A DNA stretch of 64,000 nucleotides from Bacillus sp. NTK071 (GCF_017303315.1 NZ_JAFKOI010000015.1:1-64000); one strand, 5' to 3'; shown: positions 22,955 to 32,266, counted from the first letter of the stretch. Notes: generated by a model from the letters alone, not told the origin. Numbers and translations: made by a program.

Positions 22955-23302
22955 CTATCGATTGCGCAGTTGATTCAGAATTTCTAGCCCTGCTGTTACA
23001 CCTTGGCTCATAGCGGAACCTCCCCCATAACCTGCAGCGACGACCATTGTTTCGTAGATTTGTTGATCAGAGCAGTCCATCGCTACGCATTGGTCCATAT
23101 GGTAGGTGATGCTCGCTTCGTCACCGTCTTTCAGGCTAATAGCTAAGGCCATTAAATGCTTGTGTGGACGATCAATTTCTCCATCCTCAAACGATTCACC
23201 TGTGAAACGATTGTACTCGTTAATTGCATCAGGGAGATATTCGCTTAATTGTTCTATTCCTTTACGATAGTTTTCAAGGTTTTTTTCAGCGTTAATTTTC
23301 AT
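22955..23302 (-). CDS. Carboxymuconolactone-decarboxylase-like protein without the redox CxxC
   Basis: 115 residues from ATG 23300-23302 (GGAGAGTGGG upstream). The pattern HLMALAISLKDGDEASITYHMDQCVAMDCSDQQIYETM and VAAGYGGGSAMSQG follows the CMD/AhpD-type helical fold, which occurs in alkyl-hydroperoxide and lyase families. The usual CxxC before the His is absent (DGDEASITYH instead), so a thiol redox role is unlikely. An in-frame extension to 23365 runs into the structured repeat 23330-23524 and is probably not translated. Function unknown. Confidence 0.72.
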   Translation of the reverse strand: MKINAEKNLENYRKGIEQLSEYLPDAINEYNRFTGESFEDGEIDRPHKHLMALAISLKDGDEASITYHMDQCVAMDCSDQQIYETMVVAAGYGGGSAMSQGVTAGLEILNQLRNR

Positions 23303-23329
23303 GTTCCCACTCTCCATTTCTTTATAATT

Positions 23330-23524
23330 GGCTATGTTAGTAAGCAGTGTTGATTTTTGGCTCATTTACGCCCTGCGGTGACCAATCGCTTCGAGCAAAT
23401 TCATTTGCTCAGACGATTGGTCACCGCAGGACGACCTTTCAGCAGAGCTGAAAGGCGAGTGAAACTAAGGTTTCACTCGAATGAGCCAAAAATTGAGAAA
23501 TCAACAATAAGAGCTAACATAGCC
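23330..23524. repeat. 195-base structured inverted-repeat element
   Basis: GGCTATGTTAG (23330-23340) is inverted at 23514-23524. Inside this, TTGGCTCATT and AATGAGCCAA pair (23357-23366 with 23480-23489). The centre holds a 17-base stem CCTGCGGTGACCAATCG (23372-23388 with 23414-23430) whose loop contains GAGCAAA/TTTGCTC, then CCTTTCAGC/GCTGAAAGG (23435-23455) and GAGTGAAAC/GTTTCACTC (23457-23478). No coding capacity. It looks like a non-autonomous dispersed element or a highly folded RNA; it sits 28 bases upstream of the CMD-like gene. Confidence 0.75.
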
Positions 23525-23598
23525 TTATCATTAGTGAACCATTCCTTTTCTAGTTAAGAAGGTAAACATTTGGATGTGCTTTAGTGCATTAGTGAAGC

Positions 23599-23624
23599 GG
23601 GGGTCAGGTACGTACCTGACCCCC
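23599..23624. repeat. REP-like palindrome, copy 10 (perfect, TACGTA core)
   Basis: GGGGGTCAGGTAC and exact complement, 26 bases, 75 bases after the structured element. No T-run; probably not a terminator. Confidence 0.82.
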
Positions 23625-23875
23625 ACATCTAAAAAGAGGAGTTTAACCATCTACGTTGTATCTAGAAGGATGGGTGATATTATTTTCATTGCATTTTATA
23701 AATTGGTGTATAAGGATGGAACGAATTGGATTGGAAATACATAATGAGTTTGGAGAATCTGATAGGGTTTAAGTAAGTGAAAACGGGAATGGCCAGGTAT
23801 TTAAGTCCTGCTTTAAGAAATGAATAGTTAGAGTCTTAAATTCTGAAATAATATTTAAGCAGATAAGAGGTGCCT

Positions 23876-24349
23876 ATGCAAATTCGAAACGTGAAACAGT
23901 CTGATTATTACGTTATATCTCCCATAATTAACGAGTGGTGGAATGGGAGACAGATGGCAGATATGTTACCTAAATTGTTCTTTGATCATTTTACGTCGAC
24001 GAGTTTTGTGGCGGAAGAGGATGGCGAGGTCATCGGATTCCTTATTGGTTTCTTATCACAGACACATCTTCACGAAGGGTATATCCATTTTGTTGGTGTT
24101 CATCCAAAGTATCGAGGGCGGAACATTGGAAAGCAACTGTATTATGAGTTTTTCAAAACGATTAAGCTCTATGGTCGCAGTATTGTAAGGTGCGTAACCT
24201 CGCCAGTGAACAAAGCGTCAATCGCCTATCACATCAGAATGGGATTTGAAATCGAAGGTGGAAATCGCGTGGTAAATGGTATCGCTGTTCACTCGAATTA
24301 CGATGGACCTGACCGAGAGCGTGTTGTTTTTGTAAAGAAACTCTATTGA
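23876..24349 (+). CDS. GNAT-family N-acetyltransferase
   Basis: 157 residues. The acetyl-CoA site is GVHPKYRGRNIGKQLY (about 74-89, V-x-P-x-R-x-R/Q-G-x-G/A with N replacing one Gly), preceded by FVAEEDGEVIGFLIGFLSQT and followed by SPVNKASIAYHIRMGFEIEG, the usual N-x-x-A/S...Y/F-x-x-x-GF. The acceptor substrate is unknown. ATG 23876 is used, with AAGAGGTG 3-9 bases upstream; a GTG two codons earlier overlaps that site. Monocistronic. Confidence 0.85.
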   Translation: MQIRNVKQSDYYVISPIINEWWNGRQMADMLPKLFFDHFTSTSFVAEEDGEVIGFLIGFLSQTHLHEGYIHFVGVHPKYRGRNIGKQLYYEFFKTIKLYGRSIVRCVTSPVNKASIAYHIRMGFEIEGGNRVVNGIAVHSNYDGPDRERVVFVKKLY

Positions 24350-24402
24350 GAAGGTGAGAGCTTTTCAAAAACGTGAGTGTTCCTTGAAAGTAGGTGCTTA
24401 TT

Positions 24403-24817
24403 TTGCATGAGGGTAAAGTGCTTGGAGTTGGACAGACAGCTCAAGTGGTTGGACTAGATGATGGGAAAGTAGCCAAGAACAATTGACTGGCTAGATGCGA
24501 CAGTTGGAAACCATGTCGCTGATGTTGCGAGAACGACGCTTTTATTAAAATATGGTGGGTTTCCCACGGAAATTTCACCGATCGCTTATAACATTCAAAT
24601 CGTTATTCGCAAATTTCTAAGCAGTCTTTATCTTTCTTTTTACCGAAAATCTATGCCACTTGAGCAAAAACAGCTAGAAACATGGTTACTTCCTGTCGCT
24701 GTTGCCAGATTATCAGAATCATTACCGGATCATGAAAAAAAGCAGTTGCTTAGAATCGCCCATACTCGATTGCGGTTGGTCAAAAGAAAGGATAGATCGT
24801 TAAAAGAAGGGAGATAG
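24403..24817 (+). pseudogene. Aminoglycoside-phosphotransferase-like gene, internally deleted and frameshifted
   Basis: From TTG 24403 the frame reads LHEGKVLGVGQTAQVVGLDD and on to GKVAKNN, a kinase N-lobe with the G-x-G/T nucleotide loop, then stops at 24484-24486. From 24482 another frame continues IDWLDATVGNHVADVARTTL and goes on 111 codons to TAG 24815-24817, matching the C-terminal part of APH-type proteins (DW-D metal motif, GD/N-x-x-DVARTxLL). The middle, including the HGD-x-x-x-x-N catalytic loop, is missing. So the gene is a deletion remnant, kept as two adjoining pieces. Not a functional kinase. Confidence 0.8.
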
Positions 24818-24845
24818 TAAGGGGAAATTGGTGCGGGGTGAAGGT

Positions 24846-25505
24846 ATGATGTTACTTATTAAAATCCTTACGATCTACTTGATTACCATTGCGATTATGA
24901 GATTAATGGGAAAGTCTACGATCATCCAGATGACACCGTATGATTTAGTGGCAATTATTATTGTTGGAACGGTCGCATCAGAGCCTTTGATTAGTACCGA
25001 ATTCTGGCCAACAATTTACGCGCTAGCGATCCTCGTTCTGTTTCATATCCTCTTCTCTAAGTTGACGCTCTGGCAGGTGGGGAACCACTTTTTTCTTGGG
25101 GAGCCAACAATTCTTGTGAAACATGGGGAAATCATTGAAGATAATTTGGAGAAATCAAGATTATCTGTGGCGCAGTTGTTATCCATTCTAAGAAGCAAAG
25201 GCTATCCGAAAATTTCTGATATTGATTATGCCATGCTTGAGCCTATTGGAGAAGTGAGTATCATTCCAAAAGTGGAGAACACGCCTGTTACTGTGCAGCA
25301 TTTGGAAATTTCTATTGATGATGAAGGGTTACCTATTTCGGTTGTAATCGATGGTAAAATTCAAATGAAAAACCTTAAGCTATTAGGTAAATCGAAGGGG
25401 TGGCTCATAGACCAGCTTCAAGCGCAGGATTTGCTTATAAAAGATATTATCTATGCATATGTAAATGAAAAAACGAAGAAGTTGAATATTAATAAACGAG
25501 GTTAA
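24846..25505 (+). CDS. YetF/DUF421 membrane protein
   Basis: 219 residues from ATG 24846, GGGGTGAAGG upstream. Three N-terminal membrane helices (about 2-80) include RLMGKSTIIQMTPYDLVAIIIVGTVASEP, the DUF421 signature (R-x-G-K-r-...-s-p-f-d-x-x-v), then a cytoplasmic part with NLEKSRLSVAQLLSILRSKGYPKISDIDYAMLEPIGEVSII and a duplicated beta domain. The YetF family is abundant in spore formers, several members are expressed in sporulation, and its function is unresolved. It follows the broken phosphotransferase gene by 28 bases. Confidence 0.85.
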   Translation: MMLLIKILTIYLITIAIMRLMGKSTIIQMTPYDLVAIIIVGTVASEPLISTEFWPTIYALAILVLFHILFSKLTLWQVGNHFFLGEPTILVKHGEIIEDNLEKSRLSVAQLLSILRSKGYPKISDIDYAMLEPIGEVSIIPKVENTPVTVQHLEISIDDEGLPISVVIDGKIQMKNLKLLGKSKGWLIDQLQAQDLLIKDIIYAYVNEKTKKLNINKRG

Positions 25506-25629
25506 GTGTAGTGACAAAATCCACATTGATCTCTATGACAATAATGTATTGAGATGAACTGATAGATCGGCACTATTAAGCATTCATATAGTGACCAACT
25601 TGTCTGAGATTAAACGTAAGCTAGAAGCA

Positions 25630-25662
25630 AGGCGTCTTCCTTATTGGAGACGTCTTTTTTTG
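25630..25662 (+). terminator. Terminator of the yetF-like gene
   Basis: AGGCGTCT (25630-25637) pairs with AGACGTCT (25648-25655) with one G-U, followed by TTTTTTTG. Confidence 0.82.
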
Positions 25663-25777
25663 TTAGTTTGTTATCCTTTTATATCAAAAGTAAACGAATG
25701 TACACGCCATCTTTAATCAGATACATACAATATAAAAGCTACAGCTAGAACAATAAATTTAAAAAACAGGTGATGCT

Positions 25778-26650
25778 ATGAGTCGTTATTTAAAATGGTC
25801 AGAGGTACCATATGGCGGTGAAACGAAGCCACCAACCGATCCTGTCAATCCCCTTGCCGGATCATGGCCTACTACCTATATTAAACGAAGGGGAAATCGA
25901 TTTTATAGTCCTAGTGGTCCTATTCGTTTTAGAATTCCACACCCGAATGATATAGACTGGGAAGCAGAATTGAAAGTTGTACAAGAAACATTAGATAACA
26001 TTACGCCAAAACAAATCCAAATTGCGAAGTACTGGGGGACAGGGGTTGCAACGAAACAATGGACGCCAATTATCGATAGGTTGATTGATACGTATGGTGT
26101 AACCCCGCCTTATGCTGCACGAATTTTAGAGGCAGTACAAGCAGGAATTAACGATACATTTGTTACGGGGTGGTATTACAAATATGTGTGGGATGTCGCT
26201 CGTCCAATTCAGTATGATCAGGATCTTGAACCGATTCTATGTACGCCGCGGTTCCCGACTTATATATCTGGTCATTCTGCAATAGCGGGTTGCGCTGAAG
26301 TGATGTTAAGCTACTTCTTCCCTGGAGAGGCCAAAAGGCTTCACCAACTTGCTGAAGAAGCTGCCGTGTCTAGACTTTATGCGGGAGTTCATTTCAAAGT
26401 GGATAACAAAGCTGCGCTAGAAATGGGAAGACAAATAGGAGGTATTGCTGTCGCGCAATTAAGCCGTCAACGTAACTCTAGTGGTGAGAAAATTGATACA
26501 CCATACTTTAAGGATTTACATGCTAGGTTACAGCCGGCACCGTACAGACAGGCAATTCCTTACCCTTTTAAGAATACCTGCACTTCAAATACAAGAAGTT
26601 TAGAGAGTAAGCCTAAACTATTTATTCCAAATAAAAATTGGAAACGTTAA
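25778..26650 (+). CDS. Vanadium-haloperoxidase/PAP2-superfamily protein
   Basis: 290 residues, no signal peptide. All three phosphate/vanadate-binding motifs are visible: K-x6-RP (K135...R142-P143), PTYISGH (S164-G165-H166) and SR-x5-H-x3-D (R199, H205, D209). This set is shared by vanadium haloperoxidases and PAP2 acid phosphatases; the soluble nature and extra N-terminal helical part (about 55-125) favour the haloperoxidase-like branch, as annotated in many Bacillaceae. The activity (haloperoxidase or phosphatase) cannot be told from sequence. Preceded by AACAGGTGATGCT-ATG; a bidirectional hairpin follows. Single gene. Confidence 0.82.
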   Translation: MSRYLKWSEVPYGGETKPPTDPVNPLAGSWPTTYIKRRGNRFYSPSGPIRFRIPHPNDIDWEAELKVVQETLDNITPKQIQIAKYWGTGVATKQWTPIIDRLIDTYGVTPPYAARILEAVQAGINDTFVTGWYYKYVWDVARPIQYDQDLEPILCTPRFPTYISGHSAIAGCAEVMLSYFFPGEAKRLHQLAEEAAVSRLYAGVHFKVDNKAALEMGRQIGGIAVAQLSRQRNSSGEKIDTPYFKDLHARLQPAPYRQAIPYPFKNTCTSNTRSLESKPKLFIPNKNWKR

Positions 26651-26657
26651 ATATACG

Positions 26658-26693
26658 ATAGACTCTATTGCCCATTGTGGCGATAGAGTCTAT
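26658..26693. terminator. Hairpin after the haloperoxidase-like gene
   Basis: ATAGACTCTAT (26658-26668) pairs with ATAGAGTCTAT (26683-26693), then CTGTTTTATT. Confidence 0.75.
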
Positions 26694-26787
26694 CTGTTTT
26701 ATTAAAGAGGTTTTTTTAAAAAGAAAGGTTGTCTCTCTCCTTTTAGTCACGTATCCTTAAAAAGATGAAAATACGAATTGGGGGAGT

Positions 26788-27567
26788 ATGATGAGTTGGC
26801 TCAATCGAAATAAGAATGACATCAAGTTCGCTGAGCTTGATGAAGAAACGCAAGAAGAGATGTTGGCGTTTGCGGGTAAAAGAAATAAGGTTTACGAAAA
26901 GAAATGGGAGAAGTTATCTACAAAGAAAACACCTATTTCATGGAATTGGGCGTCTTTTTTCTTAAGTTTATTCTGGTTTACATACCGCAAAATGAACGTC
27001 TATGCTTATGTGTTTCTAAGTATCATCGTCGTTGTGGATGTTCTATCGATTCTGTTTTTAAAGAAAACACTACCCGGCTCAACGATGGCACCTGCTTATG
27101 TTGTTTTGGCCTTGTTTGCGAATAAACTTTATTTTGATTTTGCGCTAAGTAAAGTTAAGAAGTTGAAGAATCTTTATCCAGACCGTGATGAACGACTTGA
27201 AATGCTTAGAAAACGTGGTGGCGTTAGCTGGTTACATGCTCTTCTTTTTGTTCTCGTTATGATCACCTATGGTTTTGGAAGTGTGTATCTAGAAGAGGAA
27301 GTCTATTACTCGTATATGACACCAAAGTTCAGAGAGGCTGCTGATCTACAGGGTGCAGGAAAGCTTGATGAAGCATTGACTATTTATGATGACATCGAGA
27401 ATGAAAACGTGCCTGTCCCATCGATTCATTATAATAAAGCACTTATTTATGAGGAGCAACAAGAATACGATAAAGCCTTAAATCAAATGAATAGTTACCT
27501 TGATTTAGTACCTGATGATGAAGAAGCAATAGAGATCCAAAAAGAGATGATGGAGAATATGAAGTAG
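26788..27567 (+). CDS. DUF2628 membrane protein with C-terminal TPR repeats
   Basis: 259 residues. Residues about 45-165 contain ISWNWASFFLSLFWFTYRKMNVYAYVFLSIIVVVDVLSI, the DUF2628 pattern (W-a-a-F-f...W-f-x-Y-R-k-m), and a fourth helix at about 150-170. The C-terminal 90 residues are TPR-like (AADLQGAGKLDEALTIYDDIEN, SIHYNKALIYEEQQEYDKALNQMNSYLDLVP). So it is a membrane protein with a protein-interaction tail. Two adjacent ATGs (26788, 26791) follow GGGGGAG; the second has better spacing. Function unknown. Confidence 0.75.
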   Translation: MMSWLNRNKNDIKFAELDEETQEEMLAFAGKRNKVYEKKWEKLSTKKTPISWNWASFFLSLFWFTYRKMNVYAYVFLSIIVVVDVLSILFLKKTLPGSTMAPAYVVLALFANKLYFDFALSKVKKLKNLYPDRDERLEMLRKRGGVSWLHALLFVLVMITYGFGSVYLEEEVYYSYMTPKFREAADLQGAGKLDEALTIYDDIENENVPVPSIHYNKALIYEEQQEYDKALNQMNSYLDLVPDDEEAIEIQKEMMENMK

Positions 27568-27585
27568 GATTTACATAATATTTCA

Positions 27586-27617
27586 AAAGAGCCTGGGGAG
27601 TTGCCCCCAGGCTCTTT
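27586..27617. terminator. Bidirectional terminator between DUF2628 and RND genes
   Basis: AAAGAGCCTGGGG (27586-27598) pairs with CCCCAGGCTCTTT (27605-27617). Confidence 0.88.
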
Positions 27618-27629
27618 CAGTGTTTCAGT

Positions 27630-30600
27630 CTACATTTCTTCCTGAACCATTTTCTTTCTTCTAAAACGATAGAAGACGAGATACAGCATAGGCACCATTA
27701 TAAGCGTAAGAATCGCTGAGAATAGGATACCCGATATAATCGTAACTGCTAGCGGTGTGAAGAGGGCATCGCCACTTACAGCTACTGGAATTAAGGCAAC
27801 AATTGACGTGATCGCTGTGAGAAGAATTGGGCGTAAACGTACGCGTCCGGATTCGATGACAGCTTCTTTCACATCCATGCCTTTTTTCACTGCTTGTTCA
27901 ATAAATTCAATTAACACAACCGAGTTCCTTACAACGATACCTGTGAGTGAGACCATTCCCATCACACCAAGGAAGCTGATCGGCGTTTGCGTAACGAATA
28001 GTCCGAGTATCGCTCCAGCAATTGCAAGATAAACCGCAACGAGTACAAGGAACGGTAGTGAGAGGGAGTTGAATTGAAGAGCGATAAGCAGATACACAAG
28101 GAATAGAACAATGATGAAGAGGACGGTAATTTCTGCGAAGAAATCACTTTGTGCTTCATTTTCTCCTCCAAGTGTAATGCTGTAATCAGCTCCAAGCTGA
28201 TCACGCTGTTTCTCAACAATGTCGGTTACGTTTGCTTTGTAATTCTCTTCATTCTCTGGAAATGCACGAAGCGTAATCGCGCGTTCTCCATCAATGTGAG
28301 GAATGGTTTGAAGCTTTTCGTTTCGTTCGGTTGTAACGAGCTCATCGAGTGAAATCAGTTCAGGTGGTCCACCTGCAGAAGCAGCTGGAAGCTCTAGACT
28401 TGAAAGATCCACTTTCTCGTCGCTACCTTCAAGCACAAGATTCATATCTCGCTTCACGACACCATTATCGAAAGCTTTTAATGGTATACCTGCTGTCGCA
28501 AGTCGGATTTGCTGGCTAATTTGGTTAACGGTAATGCCGTTCTCTTCAAGTGCTTCACGGTTTGGAACGTAGTCGAGTGATGGGGCAAAATCCCCAACAT
28601 TATCAACGACAAGATCCGTTTCTAGGTCTTCAATTTCCGATGTTAATTCATCTCTCAGATCAATCAATTTGTCCATTTCAGGACCAGAAATGGTTACCGT
28701 AACAGGTGCACCAACTGGTGGACCTTGTTGGATCGTTTCCATGAAAATTTCCGCTTCAGGGTACTCATTTCGAAGTTTGTCTGTCCAGTCGTCAATTAGT
28801 CCCTGTGTTGTCTGGTTCTCACGATCGACGCGTGCAACGATCTGACCGGTGTTTTCACCAGTGCTTGTTAGTGAGCTATTAAATAGTCCAGGTGTACCGG
28901 TTCCGGTGAAGACGCTTGTTTCATATACGCCATCATCTGTTTGTAGTCTTTCCTCAATGTCCTGTAGCGTTTCATGCGTTTCCTCAATCGGTGTTCCAAT
29001 TGGCAGTGTAATGTCGACCGTTACTTCTTCTTTATCAGCTGCAGGGAAGAATTCGAACGGTGTTAAAACAACTAATCCGAAGATCGCGGTTGTGAACACG
29101 AGACCAATAATGGAGACGAGAATAGGTTTCTTGGAAAATTTCTTAAGTAATTTATCCGCATAGACGTCTGCAAGTTTGTTTAATGGCTTGCCGAGAAGGC
29201 CAGGTGCATCTGACATTGGCTTCTTCGATCTGCGGCTCAAAAAGTATCTTAAGATCGGAACGAAAATGAGCGCGACAAGTGTTGATGCGATGATAGTAGT
29301 AATGAGTACGGTTGGCAATGCTCTGATAAAGGCGCCATTTCCGCCTGATAGAAAAATGAGCGGGAGAAATGTAAAAACGATTGCAAGAGAAGAGGTAACG
29401 ATTGATACCCAAATCTCTTTTACGCCGTTTACTGCACCCATTAATCCTTTATCCCCAAGCTTGTATCTGCGCTGAATGTTGTCATTGATCACGATGGAGT
29501 CATCAACGATAATTCCGAGCGCAATGATCAACCCGATAACTGAAATCTGGTTAAGGTCAACCTCTGCGAACGGTAGGGGAATGAATCCCATTAAGACAGA
29601 AATCGGAACAGCAAGCGCTACAACAAGTGCACCGGATCCAGAAAGTCCTAATGACGTTGCCACAATAACCGCAAGAACGGATATAGCAAGTGATAGGAAT
29701 AGCCCATCAAAAATATCGTTTACGATCGATGCTTGTGAGTAATAGGGCTCTAACTCAATTTCAGAAGGTAATCCTTCAGCTAGCTCGTCCATTTTTTCGC
29801 TAACTCGTTCATCCACAGTTGGAATGTCTTCACCAGGTTTCACGTAAGCAGTGAACGAGATGGAAGGTTTTCCTTCATATGTGATGATGTCTGTTAATAC
29901 TTTTGGACTCACTTCTACACTCGCGATATCTTTTAGAAAGATGGAGTCGCCTGCAGGGTTCTTTCCGATGAAAAGCTCTTCCATTTGGTCAAGTGAATCA
30001 TAGTTCTCAACAGAAAGCTGGACAAGTTCATCATCCATTTCCTGTTTGCCAAGCGGAGTTGGATAATACTCGTTATTAATGGCGTTCTGAACATCGATGA
30101 CATTCAGTCCGGACTCTTTTAATTCGTCTTGTTTCAATTCAATTAGAATTTGTTCTTCAGGTAATCCTTTAATCGTAACGCCTGATACACCAGATAGTTC
30201 TTCGACTTCGTCTTTCCAGCGGTTTAACTCTTCCTGCATGGAAAGGAGATTATCTCGGTTGTCGCTAGTAAGGTGATAAGAAACAATCGGCATTTTGGCC
30301 GTTGATTCGTTCACTTCTGGTTCAAAAGCGTCATCCGGGAAGGATGTTGAAGCATCTGATACAGCTTGACGTACGTCACTAAATACCTCTTTCTTACTTT
30401 CACCATCGGCTACTTCTACAACAATTGTAGAAAAACCAGCTGCAGATGAAGAAGTAACTTCTGCGATACCATCAATTGAACTAAGTGAGGATTCAATTGG
30501 GTTTGTAATCGAGCGCTCGACTGTATCGACAGTAGCACCTGGATAGACGGTGTTAACTGTTCCAATATTAACGGTCGTTTCAGGAATTTCACGTTGCGGG

Positions 30601-30689
30601 AGTTGGATGAATGTAAATACCCCAACAATGACAAATAATAGGATGAATATGATAAATAGCTTGGATCGTTGCAGAATCCACTTAAGCAT
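27630..30689 (-). CDS. RND-family efflux pump (AcrB/SwrC type)
   Basis: 1019 residues. One helix at the N-terminus, a porter domain, then six-helix bundles on each side of the two halves, as in MMPL/AcrB-type RND proteins. Typical pieces are PQREIPETTVNIGTVNTVYPGA near the start, SVIGLIIALGIIVDDSIVINDNIQRR (the helix-4 D-D proton-relay region, about 390-410) and SLTGIVVRNSVVLIEFIEQAVKKG in helix 10. Gram-positive members such as SwrC export surfactin or other lipophilic compounds and affect swarming. No membrane-fusion partner is adjacent, normal for this branch. GGAGG precedes ATG. A TetR gene is divergent. Confidence 0.88.
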   Translation of the reverse strand: MLKWILQRSKLFIIFILLFVIVGVFTFIQLPQREIPETTVNIGTVNTVYPGATVDTVERSITNPIESSLSSIDGIAEVTSSSAAGFSTIVVEVADGESKKEVFSDVRQAVSDASTSFPDDAFEPEVNESTAKMPIVSYHLTSDNRDNLLSMQEELNRWKDEVEELSGVSGVTIKGLPEEQILIELKQDELKESGLNVIDVQNAINNEYYPTPLGKQEMDDELVQLSVENYDSLDQMEELFIGKNPAGDSIFLKDIASVEVSPKVLTDIITYEGKPSISFTAYVKPGEDIPTVDERVSEKMDELAEGLPSEIELEPYYSQASIVNDIFDGLFLSLAISVLAVIVATSLGLSGSGALVVALAVPISVLMGFIPLPFAEVDLNQISVIGLIIALGIIVDDSIVINDNIQRRYKLGDKGLMGAVNGVKEIWVSIVTSSLAIVFTFLPLIFLSGGNGAFIRALPTVLITTIIASTLVALIFVPILRYFLSRRSKKPMSDAPGLLGKPLNKLADVYADKLLKKFSKKPILVSIIGLVFTTAIFGLVVLTPFEFFPAADKEEVTVDITLPIGTPIEETHETLQDIEERLQTDDGVYETSVFTGTGTPGLFNSSLTSTGENTGQIVARVDRENQTTQGLIDDWTDKLRNEYPEAEIFMETIQQGPPVGAPVTVTISGPEMDKLIDLRDELTSEIEDLETDLVVDNVGDFAPSLDYVPNREALEENGITVNQISQQIRLATAGIPLKAFDNGVVKRDMNLVLEGSDEKVDLSSLELPAASAGGPPELISLDELVTTERNEKLQTIPHIDGERAITLRAFPENEENYKANVTDIVEKQRDQLGADYSITLGGENEAQSDFFAEITVLFIIVLFLVYLLIALQFNSLSLPFLVLVAVYLAIAGAILGLFVTQTPISFLGVMGMVSLTGIVVRNSVVLIEFIEQAVKKGMDVKEAVIESGRVRLRPILLTAITSIVALIPVAVSGDALFTPLAVTIISGILFSAILTLIMVPMLYLVFYRFRRKKMVQEEM

Positions 30690-30715
30690 TAAAGGGCCTC
30701 CTCTACTAGTTTACG

Positions 30716-30729
30716 ACTGGTCGGTCAGT
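30716..30729. promoter_or_regulatory. Candidate TetR operator between RND and TetR genes
   Basis: ACTG-GTCGGT-CAGT, 14 bases, inverted ends around a GGTCGGTC core, 27 bases from the RND start. Such GACCGGTC-like sequences are common operators of TetR-type regulators. Confidence 0.4.
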
Positions 30730-30966
30730 GTGTATTCGTTTATACCCTCTATGTGTTGAAATATAAACTTCTGATCTTCTTGACTCATTAGTCATTTTAC
30801 CTAGATAATAGTGGATGTCAAGAAATGAGTATGTTTCTGAGAGTGACTTCAAAGGAATACATGATGAACATTGTAATCGTATCTATCGGAAATTCGCTCT
30901 TTAAGAAAAGAAGGAGTATGATTTGATTCAAGGCATGAATTGATTGAGAACATCGAGGTGAATACA

Positions 30967-31836
30967 TTGGATAAAAGAAAAGCAATTCTTGAAGCGGCCG
31001 TTGAGCTAATAGGAGCGAAGGGCTATACACATACATCCATGCAGCAAATTGCCGATAGCGTTGGGATCTCGAAAGGATCACTTTATTCATTTTTTCCATC
31101 GAAGGAAGACTTGATTATATCGATTTATGAGCATTACCAGCAGCTCGTATTCGAACGCGCATTTGTCGTTGGATTGGACGGCAACCTTCCACCTTATGAA
31201 CGATTCGCTAAACAATTTCAGGTCCAGTTTGAAGGGATTCTTGAATACAAATCGTATATGAAGATGCAAATGCGAGGGGAAACGGCGCAAAGTAGTGAGA
31301 AGCTAGAGAGCATGGGTCATCGTATGAGGGGAAGGTTGTTCAGTTGGCTTGAGCGGAATCTAATTGAGTTATATGGAGAGGAGATCTCCCCGTATAAATG
31401 GGATTTAATGTGGATGATACAGTCAATCTATACGTCGTATACAGGACTAATGATCTCTTCAGAAAGCGAACTGGCACCTAAGGACCTGGGGAACCACATC
31501 GTGCGACAAATTGAGATTCTGGCGAATGATTATTTCTCTGGGAGTAGTAAGCCATTGCTTGATGACGAGATGATGCAACCATTCTCGGTTGGTATGGATC
31601 GAGAAGGGGCTTTCACTTCTTTCGAGAAGAGAGAGAAAGCTTGGAAAGCTGTGTATGAACAAATCCATACCCTTGATCAGGAGCAGTATTTCCTTGAAGT
31701 GACCAATCGCATCTCTGAAGAATCAAGAAAGTCAAAGCCTGATGAGCTTGTTATAAGAGGGCTGTTTCATTTATTGAAAGAAGAAGAGAGATTGAAGGCA
31801 GAAGCTGTGGCTCTAGAGGAACAGCTCCTCTCGTAA
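30967..31836 (+). CDS. TetR-family regulator of the RND pump
   Basis: 289 residues from TTG 30967, 6 bases after GAGGTG. N-terminal helix-turn-helix: KAILEAAVELIGAKGYTHTSMQQIADSVGISKGSLYSFFPSKEDLI (about 4-50). The C-terminal part is long and lacks a recognised ligand family. The gene is divergent from the RND pump with a candidate operator between, so it probably represses the pump until an inducer binds. An upstream TTG (30940) gives a longer version without ribosome binding site. Confidence 0.84.
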   Translation: MDKRKAILEAAVELIGAKGYTHTSMQQIADSVGISKGSLYSFFPSKEDLIISIYEHYQQLVFERAFVVGLDGNLPPYERFAKQFQVQFEGILEYKSYMKMQMRGETAQSSEKLESMGHRMRGRLFSWLERNLIELYGEEISPYKWDLMWMIQSIYTSYTGLMISSESELAPKDLGNHIVRQIEILANDYFSGSSKPLLDDEMMQPFSVGMDREGAFTSFEKREKAWKAVYEQIHTLDQEQYFLEVTNRISEESRKSKPDELVIRGLFHLLKEEERLKAEAVALEEQLLS

Positions 31837-31921
31837 GAAACACATTAATTGGGTTATGTTTGCGTCAGTTAGGGTAAAAACGGTTTACAGACAGTGAGCG
31901 TAAACCAAAGGAGAGAAAGAT

Positions 31922-32212
31922 ATGACAAAAACATCCCCAGCAATCAATGGCAGTAGTACCTTTATTTCAATTGTATCGATCGCTGCAGCAGGACTTGCAG
32001 CTATAATAGCAGGTAGCTTCTTATCCGGAATGATTGAACTTCAGACAATACAAAAACAGTTCTTCCCGGTTATCTTACCTCTATTAATCTGTGCAGTGGG
32101 AATCATACTAGGAATCACTGCTTATCGCTTATCGAAACGTAAGATTGCTATAGCAGGGATTATACTTAATGCAGTCGTTGTTTTAATTCCTGTTACTTAC
32201 TTAATTATGTGA
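31922..32212 (+). CDS. Small three-helix membrane protein
   Basis: 96 residues with hydrophobic stretches at about 15-35, 48-65 and 75-95. A short Lys/Arg stretch (SKRK) follows the second helix. No family recognised; similar in style to DUF4190-like small membrane proteins. GGAGAG lies 8 bases upstream of ATG. A REP-like palindrome follows. Confidence 0.55.
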   Translation: MTKTSPAINGSSTFISIVSIAAAGLAAIIAGSFLSGMIELQTIQKQFFPVILPLLICAVGIILGITAYRLSKRKIAIAGIILNAVVVLIPVTYLIM

Positions 32213-32235
32213 TTATATATGGAGAAAATAGCGTG

Positions 32236-32266
32236 AGTGGTCAGGCAAGTGCCTGACCACTTTTAT
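32236..32266. repeat. REP-like palindrome, copy 11
   Basis: AGTGGTCAGGC (32236-32246), loop AAGT, GCCTGACCACT (32251-32261), then TTTATT. Differs from the common form by AGTGG in place of GGGG, with compensating changes. Confidence 0.78.
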
